From Blastococcus atacamensis (GTDB lineage Bacteria > Actinomycetota > Actinomycetes > Mycobacteriales > Geodermatophilaceae): a stretch of DNA of 64,000 nt. Positions 25,303-34,046 of the stretch are shown piece after piece (position 1 is the stretch's first letter; each line of letters starts with the position of its first letter). The notes beneath the pieces were generated by a model that saw only the letters and a program-made list of their open reading frames with translations, was not told the origin of the DNA and ran no database searches. The stretch spans positions 16,576-80,575 of the forward strand of contig NZ_POQU01000007.1 of assembly GCF_002938425.1 (NCBI RefSeq). The letters run 5' to 3'. The position numbers and the translations under genes are program-made.

Positions 25303-26849
25303 GCACCGCGACCGCGGACGACGGCCCCGACGGTCTTCCAGAGAATCATGAGGTCGAAGCTGAGCGACCAGTTCTCCACGTAGCGGACGTCGATGCGCAC
25401 CGAATCGTCCCAGGAGAGATCCGAGCGCCCGCTGATCTGCCACAGACCGGTGATGCCCGGCTTCACCAGGAAGCGCCGGCGCATGTCGGCGCCGTAGCGC
25501 TCGGTCTCGCTCGGCAGCGGCGGCCGCGGACCGACCAGGCTCATGTCGCCGCGCAGCACGTTGAGCAACTGGGGCAGCTCGTCGAGGGAGTACCGGCGCA
25601 GTGCCCGGCCCACCCGGGTCACCCGCGGGTCGGCCTTGCTCTTGTAGAGCACCCCGTTGCCGTCGTTGGCGGCCGTGAGCACATCGGTCATCTGGTCGGC
25701 ACGATGCACCATGCTCCGGAACTTGAGCATCGAGAAGGTCTGCCCGTCGCGGCCGACGCGCGTCTGCCGGAAGAGCACCGGCCCGCGGCTGGTGGTCTTG
25801 ACCGCCAGCGCGATGCCGAGGAACAACGGGAAGGTGAAGGCCAGCGCCAACGCTGCCAGACCGCCATCGACGGCGGCCTTGCCCAGCCGTCGCACGCCGC
25901 GCAGCTCGGGCCGCTCGACATGCAGCAGCGGCAGCCCGCACACCGGCCGGATGCCCACGCGCGGACCGACGAACTCGGTGACGGCGGGCGCGAGCAGCAG
26001 CTCGGCCTCGGTCGTCTCCAGTTCCCAGCCGAGCCGGCGCAGCGCCGCACCGTCCAGCTCGGGGCACGGCATGACCGCCACCGTGTCGACCTCGTACCGA
26101 TGGACGACGTCGACCACCTCGTCGATCGCGCCGAGCACGGGGAGACCCTGGAAGTCGGCGGAGCCGTCGACGTCACGCCCGCCCGGGAGACAGCAGCCGA
26201 TCACCCGGTAACCGTGGTAGGCCGCCCGCTCCAGCTGGGCGTGCAGCGAGGCCACGGCGCCCCGATGCCCTACCACGACCGTCGTCTGCTGGAACGCGCC
26301 GTCGGTGCGGGCCCGGTGCAGCCGCTGCCTGCGCCAGTAGCGCTGCAGCAGGGTCAGCAGCGTCGCCAGCGGAATCGTGACGACGACGAAGCCCCTCGAG
26401 ATATCCAGGTCCAGGCCCCACGCCACCGCGGCCACGAGGGCGAACAGGAGCACGGCCGAGTCGAAGACGCGCCGGAACTCGTCGGGCCCCACCCAGAGGA
26501 AACGCTCCTCGTAGGTGCGCCCGACGTGCATGGCGGCCAGCCAGAGGACGGGCAGGAGCACCGCGGCCCAGAGGGAGTCCGCAGTCGCACCCTCCGCGTA
26601 GGTGCCGAACCGGACGAAGTAGCCGATGACCGACGCGAGGACGACGCAGACGGCATCGCCGAGGATGATGTCGCGGACGTAGGCCGACCGCCAGGCGCGA
26701 CGGGCACTCGTCCCCTCACCGCGGAGGCGCCGGATGAGGGAGAGCCGGGAGCCGGTCCTGACGAGGCCGTCGGTGAAAACGCCCTCGCGCGAATGGATGG
26801 AGATCCTGCACCCCCGTGCATCAGGTCGTTGTTCCGGCGTCAGCAGCAC
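25296..26849 (-). CDS. Polyprenyl-phosphate sugar-1-phosphate transferase, paralogue 2
   Basis: A ~517-residue initiating transferase with the layout of paralogue 1: RLRGEGTSARRAWR just before four N-terminal helices, VVVGHRGAVASLHAQL, YHGYRVIGCCLPG, FEV-like cytoplasmic region, then LFRQTRVGRDG, LKFRSMVHRADQM, RRYSLDELPQLLN, GDMSLVGPRPPLPSE, KPGITGLWQISGRS and WKTVGAVVRGRGAY. Start uncertain: GTG 26849 is taken; TTG 26906 is the longest. Downstream of the Wzc-type kinase and the last gene of the polymerase-kinase operon, so this is probably the initiating enzyme for that repeat unit. Confidence 0.93.
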   Translation of the reverse strand: MLLTPEQRPDARGCRISIHSREGVFTDGLVRTGSRLSLIRRLRGEGTSARRAWRSAYVRDIILGDAVCVVLASVIGYFVRFGTYAEGATADSLWAAVLLPVLWLAAMHVGRTYEERFLWVGPDEFRRVFDSAVLLFALVAAVAWGLDLDISRGFVVVTIPLATLLTLLQRYWRRQRLHRARTDGAFQQTTVVVGHRGAVASLHAQLERAAYHGYRVIGCCLPGGRDVDGSADFQGLPVLGAIDEVVDVVHRYEVDTVAVMPCPELDGAALRRLGWELETTEAELLLAPAVTEFVGPRVGIRPVCGLPLLHVERPELRGVRRLGKAAVDGGLAALALAFTFPLFLGIALAVKTTSRGPVLFRQTRVGRDGQTFSMLKFRSMVHRADQMTDVLTAANDGNGVLYKSKADPRVTRVGRALRRYSLDELPQLLNVLRGDMSLVGPRPPLPSETERYGADMRRRFLVKPGITGLWQISGRSDLSWDDSVRIDVRYVENWSLSFDLMILWKTVGAVVRGRGAY

Positions 26850-26999
26850 TGGGCCCAGCGCGTCCAGAGCGCAGGGTGATGGGCGGCATTGCCCGAGCCA
26901 CGTCAACCCACAGTAACCACGCGGGTCAAAGACCTAACACGAAATCCGTCACAGTACGCAATGGCGACGGACGGTCACGCAGAGTCAGGAACCGGAATG

Positions 27000-28559
27000 T
27001 CACCGTCTGGTCGCGCCGGAGGGCTTCGTCTTCGACGCCACCGCGTCCCCGCTCGGCGGACCACTGGGCCGCCGAGCCGCCCGGCGCTTCTTGGTGGCCG
27101 TACCCTGCTCCGCCGGCGGCGTCGGCGCGGCCCGCGGGGCACGCGCAGGTGCCGCGGCCTCGGATGCGGGGACGGGGACGGGGACGGGGACGTCGGAGTC
27201 GTAGCCGTACACCCTCGACGCGTCGGCCGAGGGCGGCACGACGGTGAGCACGACGCCCAGCGTCTTCGCCCCGACCCGGGTCAGCACCGCCGCCGACTGC
27301 TCCAGTTCCTCGCGCCGGGTCTTCCCGTGCTGGACGGTCAGCACGACCCCGTCCATGACCACGGCGACCGCACTGCCGTCGGAGACGGGCAGCAGAGGTG
27401 GCGTGTCGAAGATGACGAAGTCGTTGCGGGCCCGCAGGTCGTCGACCAGGCCGGCGAGCCGGGACGATGACAGCAGTTCGCTCGGGTTGGGCGGGATCGA
27501 CCCCGCCGCGAGCACGGACAGGTTGCCGTTGCCGTAGGTCTGCAGGACGTCTCCCAGGTCTGCGGCACCGGACAGGATGCTGGTGAGGCCGGCCCCGTCC
27601 ACCAGACCCAGGTACTTGGTCACCCGAGGACGCCGCAGATCCGCTTCCACGATGGCCACCCGGTGACCGCCCTCGGCCAGGCTGATGGCCAGGTTGACCG
27701 CCACCGTGCTCTTGCCCTCCCCTGCCACCGAACTGGACACCATGATCACGCGCGGCGGCTGGTCGACGTTCAGGAACTGCAGGTTGGTGCGCATCTGACG
27801 GAAGCTCTCCGCGGCCGCGGACCGGCTGTGCCGCGCCAGGACGTGCTCCTTGGCGAGGTGGGGGTCACGGGTGACGACACCGATCACCGGCGCACCCGCC
27901 ACGGCGGAGGCGACCTTCGGGTCCCGCACCGAGCGGTCCAGCCGCACCCGGAAGTACGCGCTGGCGAAGCCGACGACCAGTCCGATCACCAGGCCGACGG
28001 CGATGTTCCGGTAGAGGTTCGGCGACGCGGGCGAGGTGGGCACCTCGGGACTGTCGAGGACGGTGACCTTGACGGGGACCGTCGTCACCGGAGGCTCTGC
28101 CGGGTCCGTGGGCGTCGTCGTGGTCGTCTCCACCTCTTCCACGAGGAGGGTGAACTCGCTGGCGATGGCGGCGGCCAGGTCCCGGGCGCGCTCCGGCGAG
28201 GAATCCGTGACCACGATGTCCAGGACCGTGGTGTCCGGGATCACCGAGGCCTCGATCCTCTCCTGCAGCTCCCGCGGGGAGAGCTCCAGCTCGAGATCCG
28301 AGATCACCCGGTCGGCCAGCCGCTCGCTGGTGAGCAGCTGGACGTAGGACGTGACCCGGTTCTGGGAGAACTGGCTGCCCTGGAAGGCGGCGGCGGTGGA
28401 CGTCGCATCCGTCGACGTCACGAACAGCTGCGTGGCGGAGGTGTACGTCGGCGTCATCAGCAGAGCGGTCACGGCACCGACCGCTCCGCCGAGGAGGAGC
28501 CCGATCACGGGCAGGAACCACCCGGCCCGGAGCGCCGCCATCGTGTCTCTGAATTCCAC
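27000..28559 (-). CDS. Wzc-type chain-length regulator and BY-kinase, copy 1
   Basis: A 519-residue fusion of Wzz copolymerase and bacterial tyrosine kinase. Residues ~1-205: Wzz domain between two helices (WFLPVIGLLLGGAVGAV and NIAVGLVIGLVVGFASAYF). Residues ~265-440: kinase with Walker A SSVAGEGKST (~277-285), A' IVEADLRRP (~303-311) and B VIFDTPP (~382-388). The tail has VYGYDSD as the only tyrosine cluster, then a Val-Pro repeat and a basic Ala/Pro/Lys end. Start GTG 28559 follows GAGG and aligns with the GTG-GAG start of copy 2; the longer frame lacks a ribosome site. Controls polymer length and export with the Wzy at 30833; target of the phosphatases. Confidence 0.93.
   Translation of the reverse strand: MEFRDTMAALRAGWFLPVIGLLLGGAVGAVTALLMTPTYTSATQLFVTSTDATSTAAAFQGSQFSQNRVTSYVQLLTSERLADRVISDLELELSPRELQERIEASVIPDTTVLDIVVTDSSPERARDLAAAIASEFTLLVEEVETTTTTPTDPAEPPVTTVPVKVTVLDSPEVPTSPASPNLYRNIAVGLVIGLVVGFASAYFRVRLDRSVRDPKVASAVAGAPVIGVVTRDPHLAKEHVLARHSRSAAAESFRQMRTNLQFLNVDQPPRVIMVSSSVAGEGKSTVAVNLAISLAEGGHRVAIVEADLRRPRVTKYLGLVDGAGLTSILSGAADLGDVLQTYGNGNLSVLAAGSIPPNPSELLSSSRLAGLVDDLRARNDFVIFDTPPLLPVSDGSAVAVVMDGVVLTVQHGKTRREELEQSAAVLTRVGAKTLGVVLTVVPPSADASRVYGYDSDVPVPVPVPASEAAAPARAPRAAPTPPAEQGTATKKRRAARRPSGPPSGDAVASKTKPSGATRR
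27168..27191. repeat. Four perfect GGGGAC hexamers
   Basis: A (GGGGAC)x4 microsatellite inside the Wzc-type kinase gene; on the coding strand it gives alternating Val-Pro directly after the YGYDSD tyrosine cluster. Copy-number change would be in frame and alter tail length only. Confidence 0.85.
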
Positions 28560-28663
28560 TGATTCCTCGTTTCCGGTATCCGACCCCCGCACGGGTGCCA
28601 GGTGCAGCCTTTCTACGACGGCGCCGTTCATGGTGCCGGGCGCCACCCCCGACCGAGCAGTTG

Positions 28664-29749
28664 CTAGGCCGAGTTCCCCTGCGTGCCGCGCTCAGGGTTC
28701 GACGTCGCGGTGCCCGGCGGATGTGACCCCGCCACGCACGCCGTCCAGTACGTGACGAAGGTGTGCTTGACGGCGTCCGTCGAGTACCGCTCCTGCACCC
28801 GCTTCCGGGCCATCCGGCCCAGTTGCCGCGCCATGTCCGGCGAGTCGGCGATCCGGCGGATCGCCGCTCCCAGGGCCAGCGGATCGGCCGGTGGTACGAC
28901 GAGACCCGTGTCACCGATCACCTCGGCCACCTGGCCGACGTCCGTGCCGATGACCGGCGTCCCCAGGCTCATCGACTCCAGGATGCTCATCGGCATGGCC
29001 TCGGCCCGGCTGGGCAGGACGAGGGCGACCGCGGTCCGCAGCCGGGCGAGCACCTCGGCCGGTTCGACCGAACCCTCGACGACGACGCCGTCGGGAAGGG
29101 GCGCCGGCAGGTCGAAGCGGGGTTCGAGACCCCCGAAGACGGTGAGCTGGTGGCCGGTCACCTGCGCCGCGGCCCAGGCCTCGAGCAGGACGTCCGCGCC
29201 CTTGCGCAGCCCGACCTCACCGGCGAAGACGAACCCGGAGCGCGCGTCGGAGGACGGTTCGTCGTCGACCGGCACCGCGTTGGCGACCTTGATCGTCGGC
29301 ACGCCCAGCGGTTCCAGCACGTCGGACGCCGGGTCGGTCAGCACGAACACCGCCGACGGCCACCGCAGCACCCGGCCGGCCAGCCGGCGGTGCTCGCGCA
29401 CGAAGGCGACGAACTGCGAGCCGTGCACCAGGACGGTGCAGTGGACGCCGCGCCGGCGGGCGATCCCGAGCAGCAGTCCTTCCCGGAGGAACGACCCCTG
29501 CTGGGTCAGGTGGAAGTGCCAGACGTCGGTGGAACTCGTCGGCGCGAACACGACGCGCAGCGCCGTCCGGACGAAGGACGTCAGCGTGCGGCGGCGGTTC
29601 CCGTGCCAGTAGGTCGGCCACTCCCGGACCTCGAGGTCCGGGTCGGCCCACGAGTTCATGGTGCGCACCACGGAGGCCACACCGCCGGCGCCCTGGGACG
29701 CGTTGCCGATCTGGGTCACGCGCAGGGCGCTGCGCGCCCCGGCGGTCAC
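28664..29749 (-). CDS. GT4 family glycosyltransferase
   Basis: A 361-residue GT-B transferase: VTQIGNASQGAGGVASVVRTMN at the N-terminus, WHFHLTQQGSFLREG, VLVHGSQFV, then FVFAGEVGLRKGADVLLEAW and the donor-site SRAEAMPMSILESMSLGTPVIGTDVGQVAEVIG. GTG 29749 overlaps the stop of the Alg14-Alg13 gene (GTGA), so it follows it in the pathway operon. Specificity unknown; resembles transferases that add later sugars of the repeat unit. Confidence 0.9.
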   Translation of the reverse strand: MTAGARSALRVTQIGNASQGAGGVASVVRTMNSWADPDLEVREWPTYWHGNRRRTLTSFVRTALRVVFAPTSSTDVWHFHLTQQGSFLREGLLLGIARRRGVHCTVLVHGSQFVAFVREHRRLAGRVLRWPSAVFVLTDPASDVLEPLGVPTIKVANAVPVDDEPSSDARSGFVFAGEVGLRKGADVLLEAWAAAQVTGHQLTVFGGLEPRFDLPAPLPDGVVVEGSVEPAEVLARLRTAVALVLPSRAEAMPMSILESMSLGTPVIGTDVGQVAEVIGDTGLVVPPADPLALGAAIRRIADSPDMARQLGRMARKRVQERYSTDAVKHTFVTYWTACVAGSHPPGTATSNPERGTQGNSA

Positions 29750-30714
29750 GATGTCCCGCCCCCTGCTCGGCGGATCACGACGTCGGGCGGGTCGAGGTCG
29801 TCGGTCCGGAGGTCCTGCGGATCCCGGAGCAGTACCAGCCCGCGCTCGGCGAGCTCGCGGACCACCTGGAGCTGGTGGTCGTCGACGTGTTCCCCGCGCT
29901 CGACGCGCCGGGGGACGACCAGGGGCCGGACGCCGAGTTCGAGTGCTCGCAGGAGCGTGCCCACGCCGGCATGGGTGACGAACACGTCGCTGTCGGCCAC
30001 GAGCCGGTCGAAGACCTCGGCGCCCAGCTCCCGGTTCACCTCGCCCGGGAGGTCGTCGCGGTCCGTGGCGCCCAGCTGCCACGTGACCGTGTCGCCGGGA
30101 CGGAGCTGGTCGCGCACGGCGTCCACCAGCGAGTCGAACCGGAACGGCTGGATGGTGCCCAGGCTGACGAAGATGCTGCGCGGGGCGCCTTCCTCCCGGA
30201 CGACGGGATCGGGCACCGGGACGACCGCGAAGTCGTCCAGCAGCGAGGGACCCAGCCGCCAGCCGGGCCGATCGGCCCAGGAGGCGTGCTGGCTGTAGCG
30301 CTCGACCCCGGGGAGGCGTTCGAGGATGCGGCCGGTGGCCGATGGGCCGTCGAAGCGCGAGACGCTCTCGATGTAGACGACCGGTATCCGCCGGACCTTG
30401 CCGATCACGTAGGCGGCGAGGCCGATCGCGGCGCCGGTGCTGAGGACGACGTCGAACTGCTCGCGGCGCGTCTGCCGGTAGAGCCGGACGACCGCGCGGA
30501 GCGTCTGCCGGACGCCGCGAGGCGGTACGTAGTCGAGGAGGACGACGCTGCGACCGTGCAGGAGCGATCGGCTCTGCTCCGAGGGGAACGTGGCGAAGAC
30601 CGAGTCCGGGCGCAGTTCCAGCACCTCGGACCAGCGCACGATCTGCGCCAGGTGGCCTCCCGTCGAGGCGACGAGGAGCGCCCGCTTGCCGCGGAATGCG
30701 GTGGACAGATCCAC
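29746..30714 (-). CDS. Alg14-Alg13-type fused glycosyltransferase (GT28/GT1)
   Basis: About 322 residues. N-terminal half is Alg14-like (KRALLVASTGGHLAQIVRW, FDVVLSTGAAIGLAAYVIGKVRRIPVVYIES), the membrane-binding acceptor part; C-terminal half is Alg13-like (SIFVSLGTIQPFRFDSLVD, VFVTHAGVGTLLRALELGVRPLVVPRR, GEHVDDHQLQVVREL), the UDP-sugar part. In most bacteria these are two genes (EpsE/EpsF, PssD/PssE, Cps14F/G types) adding the second sugar to the lipid-linked first sugar; here they are one chain. Start chosen at GTG 30714 after AGGTGAG; GTG 30756 and TTG 30816 are possible. Between Wzy and GT4 in the operon. Confidence 0.85.
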   Translation of the reverse strand: MDLSTAFRGKRALLVASTGGHLAQIVRWSEVLELRPDSVFATFPSEQSRSLLHGRSVVLLDYVPPRGVRQTLRAVVRLYRQTRREQFDVVLSTGAAIGLAAYVIGKVRRIPVVYIESVSRFDGPSATGRILERLPGVERYSQHASWADRPGWRLGPSLLDDFAVVPVPDPVVREEGAPRSIFVSLGTIQPFRFDSLVDAVRDQLRPGDTVTWQLGATDRDDLPGEVNRELGAEVFDRLVADSDVFVTHAGVGTLLRALELGVRPLVVPRRVERGEHVDDHQLQVVRELAERGLVLLRDPQDLRTDDLDPPDVVIRRAGGGTS

Positions 30715-30832
30715 CGTCTCACCTGCCGTTCGGTACTCGTCGCCCTGAGCTGACACATCCAGGAGCGTAGAGCGCCCACGGCTCGGGGTCCTTTTCGTGG
30801 GCATCTTTCGCCACAAGGCCTGACGGGACCGC

Positions 30833-32365
30833 TCACCGGAGCGGAACCGGCGCCCGGCTTCCCGCCCCCTCGGCGTCCCGGGGCTCGGCCGGCCCCTTCC
30901 CGATCCCGGCTGCCACCGGTTCCTGCTCGGGCGTGATGTCCGTCGCGTCCGCCTCGGATGCCTGCTGCTTCCTCCCGAACGAGCCCAGCAGGCCCACCAG
31001 CAGGAACAGCGGCACGTAGGACGGCGGGGAGACGAACACCGGGTTGCCGGTGGACTCCAGCAGGTACTGCGCGATCCAGGCGATACCGGTCAGCCCCAGC
31101 CAGCGGACGATCGGCCGCTCGTCGAAGGAGAGGCTGCGGAGCCGCCGGAAGATCGCGACCAGCGCCAGCACGAACGCGAGGGTGCCGAAGATGCCGGCCT
31201 CACCGAGGATCGCCGGCCACATGGTGTCGGTCAGGAACAGGTCGTTCCCCGCGGCCTCGGAGAGACCCCAGATGTGCTGGTAGCCGCGCTCCAGGTAGAT
31301 CGGGCTGTAGTACTCCGACGCCGTCTCCGAGCCGAACCTGCCGAACCCGGCACCGAGCGGGAAGTAGTCGAGAGCCACGTAGAAGGAGTCGGTGGTCATC
31401 ACCGTCCGGGCTGCCGTGCCCTCGGACTGGTCGACGTAGGTCGACACGAGGGCCGTCATCGCGTTGCTCAACGTCGAGGCGAACACCACGACGATGCCGA
31501 GCACGGTGAACACCGCGGTCGCGAACACGCCGGGCCGGCGTGCCCGCGAGCTGAGCCACAGGAAGCTGCCCATCATGCCCAGCCAGGTCTTGCGCCGGAA
31601 GGAGAACACGGCCACCAGCGCCATGCCGATCGACAGCAGCACGGTGGTGCGCGAGGAGCCGACGGCGGTGTTCCAGGCGACCACCGCGAGGAAGCCCATG
31701 GCCGCCATCAGGCCCAGCGTCCCGGGCTCCACGAAGGGCCCGATCAGCGACGGGATCGAGGCCCGGTAGCTGACCGTGTCGATGTTGCCGATCAGCAGCT
31801 GCCACGTCTGCGGGATCGCGAGGTTGACCAGCGAGCAGGCGATGATGAAGAGGAGGACGACGACACCACCGCGCGCCAGGCGGTGGACGTCCGATGTCGT
31901 CCACTGGATCTGCGCGATGGCCAGGGCGAGCAGGATGCCCTTCGCTGCCAGCGATGTGCCCGCCCCCAGCACCACCGGCGGCACGTCGGCGGCGAGCGCG
32001 CTGACCACGCCCAGGACGAGGAAGACGACGAACCAGCCGAAGCCCGGGAACGTCCTGATCGGCTGGCCCCGGAGCAGCCGGGGGCCGAGGCAGACCAGCA
32101 GCGACGCGGCGATCACCGCCTCGTCGGCCAGGTCCACCGCTGCGACGTCGGTCAGCACGGCCGCCGACTTGCCGAACAGGCAGACCAGCAGCGCGACCGC
32201 CACGAAGCGCTTGGGCCGCAGGAAACCCCAGGCGACGATCGGCAGGCCGAGCACGGCGACGAGCACCAGCACCGGCTCGAACGCGGCCGCGACGGTAAGG
32301 ACGACGACCGCGACGACAGCGGGCACCAGGGTGCGCGCCATGCTCCTGGTCAGCGCATCGCCCAT
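30833..32365 (-). CDS. O-antigen ligase/polymerase family protein (Wzy candidate)
   Basis: A 510-residue membrane protein with about 11-12 helices and one long outer loop (residues ~300-380: SNAMTALVSTYVDQSEGTAART ... YYSPIYLERGYQHIWG), the topology of Wzy polymerases and O-antigen ligases (GxxxGxFG-like ALDYFPLGAGFGRFGSETA is visible). ATG 32365 has a very strong GGAGGAGG upstream. C-terminus ends in an acidic/Pro tail. First gene of the operon Wzy - Alg14/13 - GT4 - Wzc - PHPT, a complete Wzy-dependent set apart from a flippase, which may be supplied by the divergent gene at 34047. Confidence 0.82.
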   Translation of the reverse strand: MGDALTRSMARTLVPAVVAVVVLTVAAAFEPVLVLVAVLGLPIVAWGFLRPKRFVAVALLVCLFGKSAAVLTDVAAVDLADEAVIAASLLVCLGPRLLRGQPIRTFPGFGWFVVFLVLGVVSALAADVPPVVLGAGTSLAAKGILLALAIAQIQWTTSDVHRLARGGVVVLLFIIACSLVNLAIPQTWQLLIGNIDTVSYRASIPSLIGPFVEPGTLGLMAAMGFLAVVAWNTAVGSSRTTVLLSIGMALVAVFSFRRKTWLGMMGSFLWLSSRARRPGVFATAVFTVLGIVVVFASTLSNAMTALVSTYVDQSEGTAARTVMTTDSFYVALDYFPLGAGFGRFGSETASEYYSPIYLERGYQHIWGLSEAAGNDLFLTDTMWPAILGEAGIFGTLAFVLALVAIFRRLRSLSFDERPIVRWLGLTGIAWIAQYLLESTGNPVFVSPPSYVPLFLLVGLLGSFGRKQQASEADATDITPEQEPVAAGIGKGPAEPRDAEGAGSRAPVPLR

Positions 32366-32719
32366 TCCCGCCTCCTCCCGTACGACTCGTGCCGTCCTTG
32401 AACGCCGCCGAAGGGACGGAGCGTCACAGAGCGCCGAGGCCCGAGGATGCCACGGTCGGGCAAACCAGCCCAGGAAAACGGCACGTCCGGGCCCCTGACG
32501 GGGTGTGACGCACACCGCGCCGACCGCGCTGATGATCACGCTCCGCAACGGGAGCAGTGCCGGATCCGAACCGATCACCACCATGTCGGGCTACCGGGCC
32601 GGTTCTGGCTGGCCATTCCGGCATTCCGTGGCCGAACATGGCGGGTGCCCTGTGGCGGGCAACGGAGACCCCGGCTCGCGGACATGCCACACACATCAGT
32701 CTGACAAGTGGAGTACTGC
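32366..32719. other. Divergent intergenic region with two adjacent palindromes
   Basis: 354 bp between the Wzy-led operon (leftward) and ugd (rightward). At 32492-32503 CCCC-TGAC-GGGG is followed at once by GGTGTGACGCACACC (32502-32516), 6-bp perfect arms with a 3-base centre. They overlap and could be a regulator site. No gene seen. Confidence 0.4.
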
Positions 32720-34039
32720 ATGAAGATCTCGGTCATCGGCTGCGGCTACCTGGGAGCCGTGCACGCAGCGTCGATGGCGGAGCTCGGCCACGACGTCGTC
32801 GGGATCGACGTCGACCGCGCCAAGATCGAGCTGCTGTCGCAGGCGAAGGCGCCGTTCTTCGAGCCCGGTTTCGAGGAGCTGCTGTCCCGCACGCTCGGGA
32901 CGGGGCGGCTGCGGTTCTCCACCGAGTTCGCCGATGCCGCCGGCGCGTCGGTGCACTTCGTCTGCGTCGGCACCCCGCAGAAGCGCGGTGAGTACGCCGC
33001 CGACATGCGGTACGTGCAGGGCGCGGTCGAGTCCCTGCTCGGGGTCGTCGCCTCGGGCGAACTGGTCGTCGGGAAGTCGACGGTTCCGGTGGGGACGGCG
33101 GCCGCGCTGGCGGAACTCGTGGCGAGCAAGGTGCCCGGGGCACTGCTCGCCTGGAACCCGGAGTTCCTCCGCGAGGGCTTCGCGGTCCAGGACACGTTGC
33201 ACCCCGACCGGCTGGTCTACGGGCTGCCGGCCGGGCCGGACGGCGACACCGCCCGCGCGCTGCTCGACGAGGTGTACGCGACCATCGTGGAGCGCGGCAC
33301 GCCCAAGGTCGAGAGCGACTACGCCACCGCCGAGATGGTGAAGACGGCGGCGAACTCCTTCCTGGCCACCAAGATCTCCTTCATCAACGCCATGGCGGAG
33401 CTGTGCGAGGCCACCGGCGCGGACGTGAAGCTGCTCGCCGACGCGATCGGCTACGACGACCGCATCGGCCGGAAGTTCCTCAACGCCGGGCTCGGCTTCG
33501 GCGGGGGCTGCCTGCCCAAGGACATCCGCGCCTTCATGGCCCGCGCCGGCGAGCTCGGTGCCGACCAGGCCCTGACCTTCCTGCGCGAGGTCGACAACAT
33601 CAACATGCGGCGTCGGATCCGCATGGTCGAGCTCGCCCGGGAAGTCTGCGACGGGTCGCTGCTGGGCAAGCGGGTGGCGGTCCTGGGCGCGGCCTTCAAG
33701 CCCGACAGCGACGACATCCGCGACTCCCCCGCGCTCAACGTCGCCGCCCAGCTGCAGCTGCAGGGCGCGGTGGTGCGGGTGACCGACCCCGCGGCGGTGG
33801 AGAACAGCCGGCGGCTCTGGCCGCAGCTGGACTACGCCGACTCCGCCGAGGAGGCCGCCGAGCGCGCGGACGCCGTCCTGGTGCTCACCGAGTGGAAGCA
33901 GTACCGCGAGCTGGACCCGGTCGCCTTCGGCAAGGTGGTGCGACAGAAGCGGGTGCTCGACGGCCGCAACGCGCTCGACCGCGACGCATGGACCTCCGCC
34001 GGATGGGCGTACCGGGCCCTCGGCCGGCGCGCCGGCTGA
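32720..34039 (+). CDS. ugd: UDP-glucose 6-dehydrogenase
   Basis: A 439-residue enzyme oxidising UDP-glucose twice to UDP-glucuronate with NAD+. Visible: KISVIGCGYLGAVHAASMA (NAD fold), VHFVCVGTPQ, KSTVPVGTA, WNPEFLREG, KVESDYATAEMVKTAANSFLATKISFINAMAELC and the catalytic-Cys loop GLGFGGGCLPKDIRAF, then AVLGAAFKPDSDDIRDSPALN. All catalytic residues in place, normal length. ATG 32720 has GTGGAG eight bases upstream. Provides uronic acid for the polymer, for the TupA-like proteins to modify, and for the uronan-type lyase lipoprotein at 36485 to cut. Followed after 7 bp by a flippase. Confidence 0.96.
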   Translation: MKISVIGCGYLGAVHAASMAELGHDVVGIDVDRAKIELLSQAKAPFFEPGFEELLSRTLGTGRLRFSTEFADAAGASVHFVCVGTPQKRGEYAADMRYVQGAVESLLGVVASGELVVGKSTVPVGTAAALAELVASKVPGALLAWNPEFLREGFAVQDTLHPDRLVYGLPAGPDGDTARALLDEVYATIVERGTPKVESDYATAEMVKTAANSFLATKISFINAMAELCEATGADVKLLADAIGYDDRIGRKFLNAGLGFGGGCLPKDIRAFMARAGELGADQALTFLREVDNINMRRRIRMVELAREVCDGSLLGKRVAVLGAAFKPDSDDIRDSPALNVAAQLQLQGAVVRVTDPAAVENSRRLWPQLDYADSAEEAAERADAVLVLTEWKQYRELDPVAFGKVVRQKRVLDGRNALDRDAWTSAGWAYRALGRRAG

Positions 34040-34046
34040 CGGCTCC

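Noticed and set aside
24081..26879. Very long open frame (over 900 codons) on the plus strand across GT4 and antisense to PHPT 2
   Set aside because: It is Arg/Pro/His-rich, has no domain, and overlaps two clear enzymes in other frames; GC-rich codon structure keeps the antisense frame open.
27168..27191. CRISPR-like array (also considered at 54250-54273 and 51968-52014)
   Set aside because: Units are 6 or 17 bp without spacers of constant length, and no cas genes are present.
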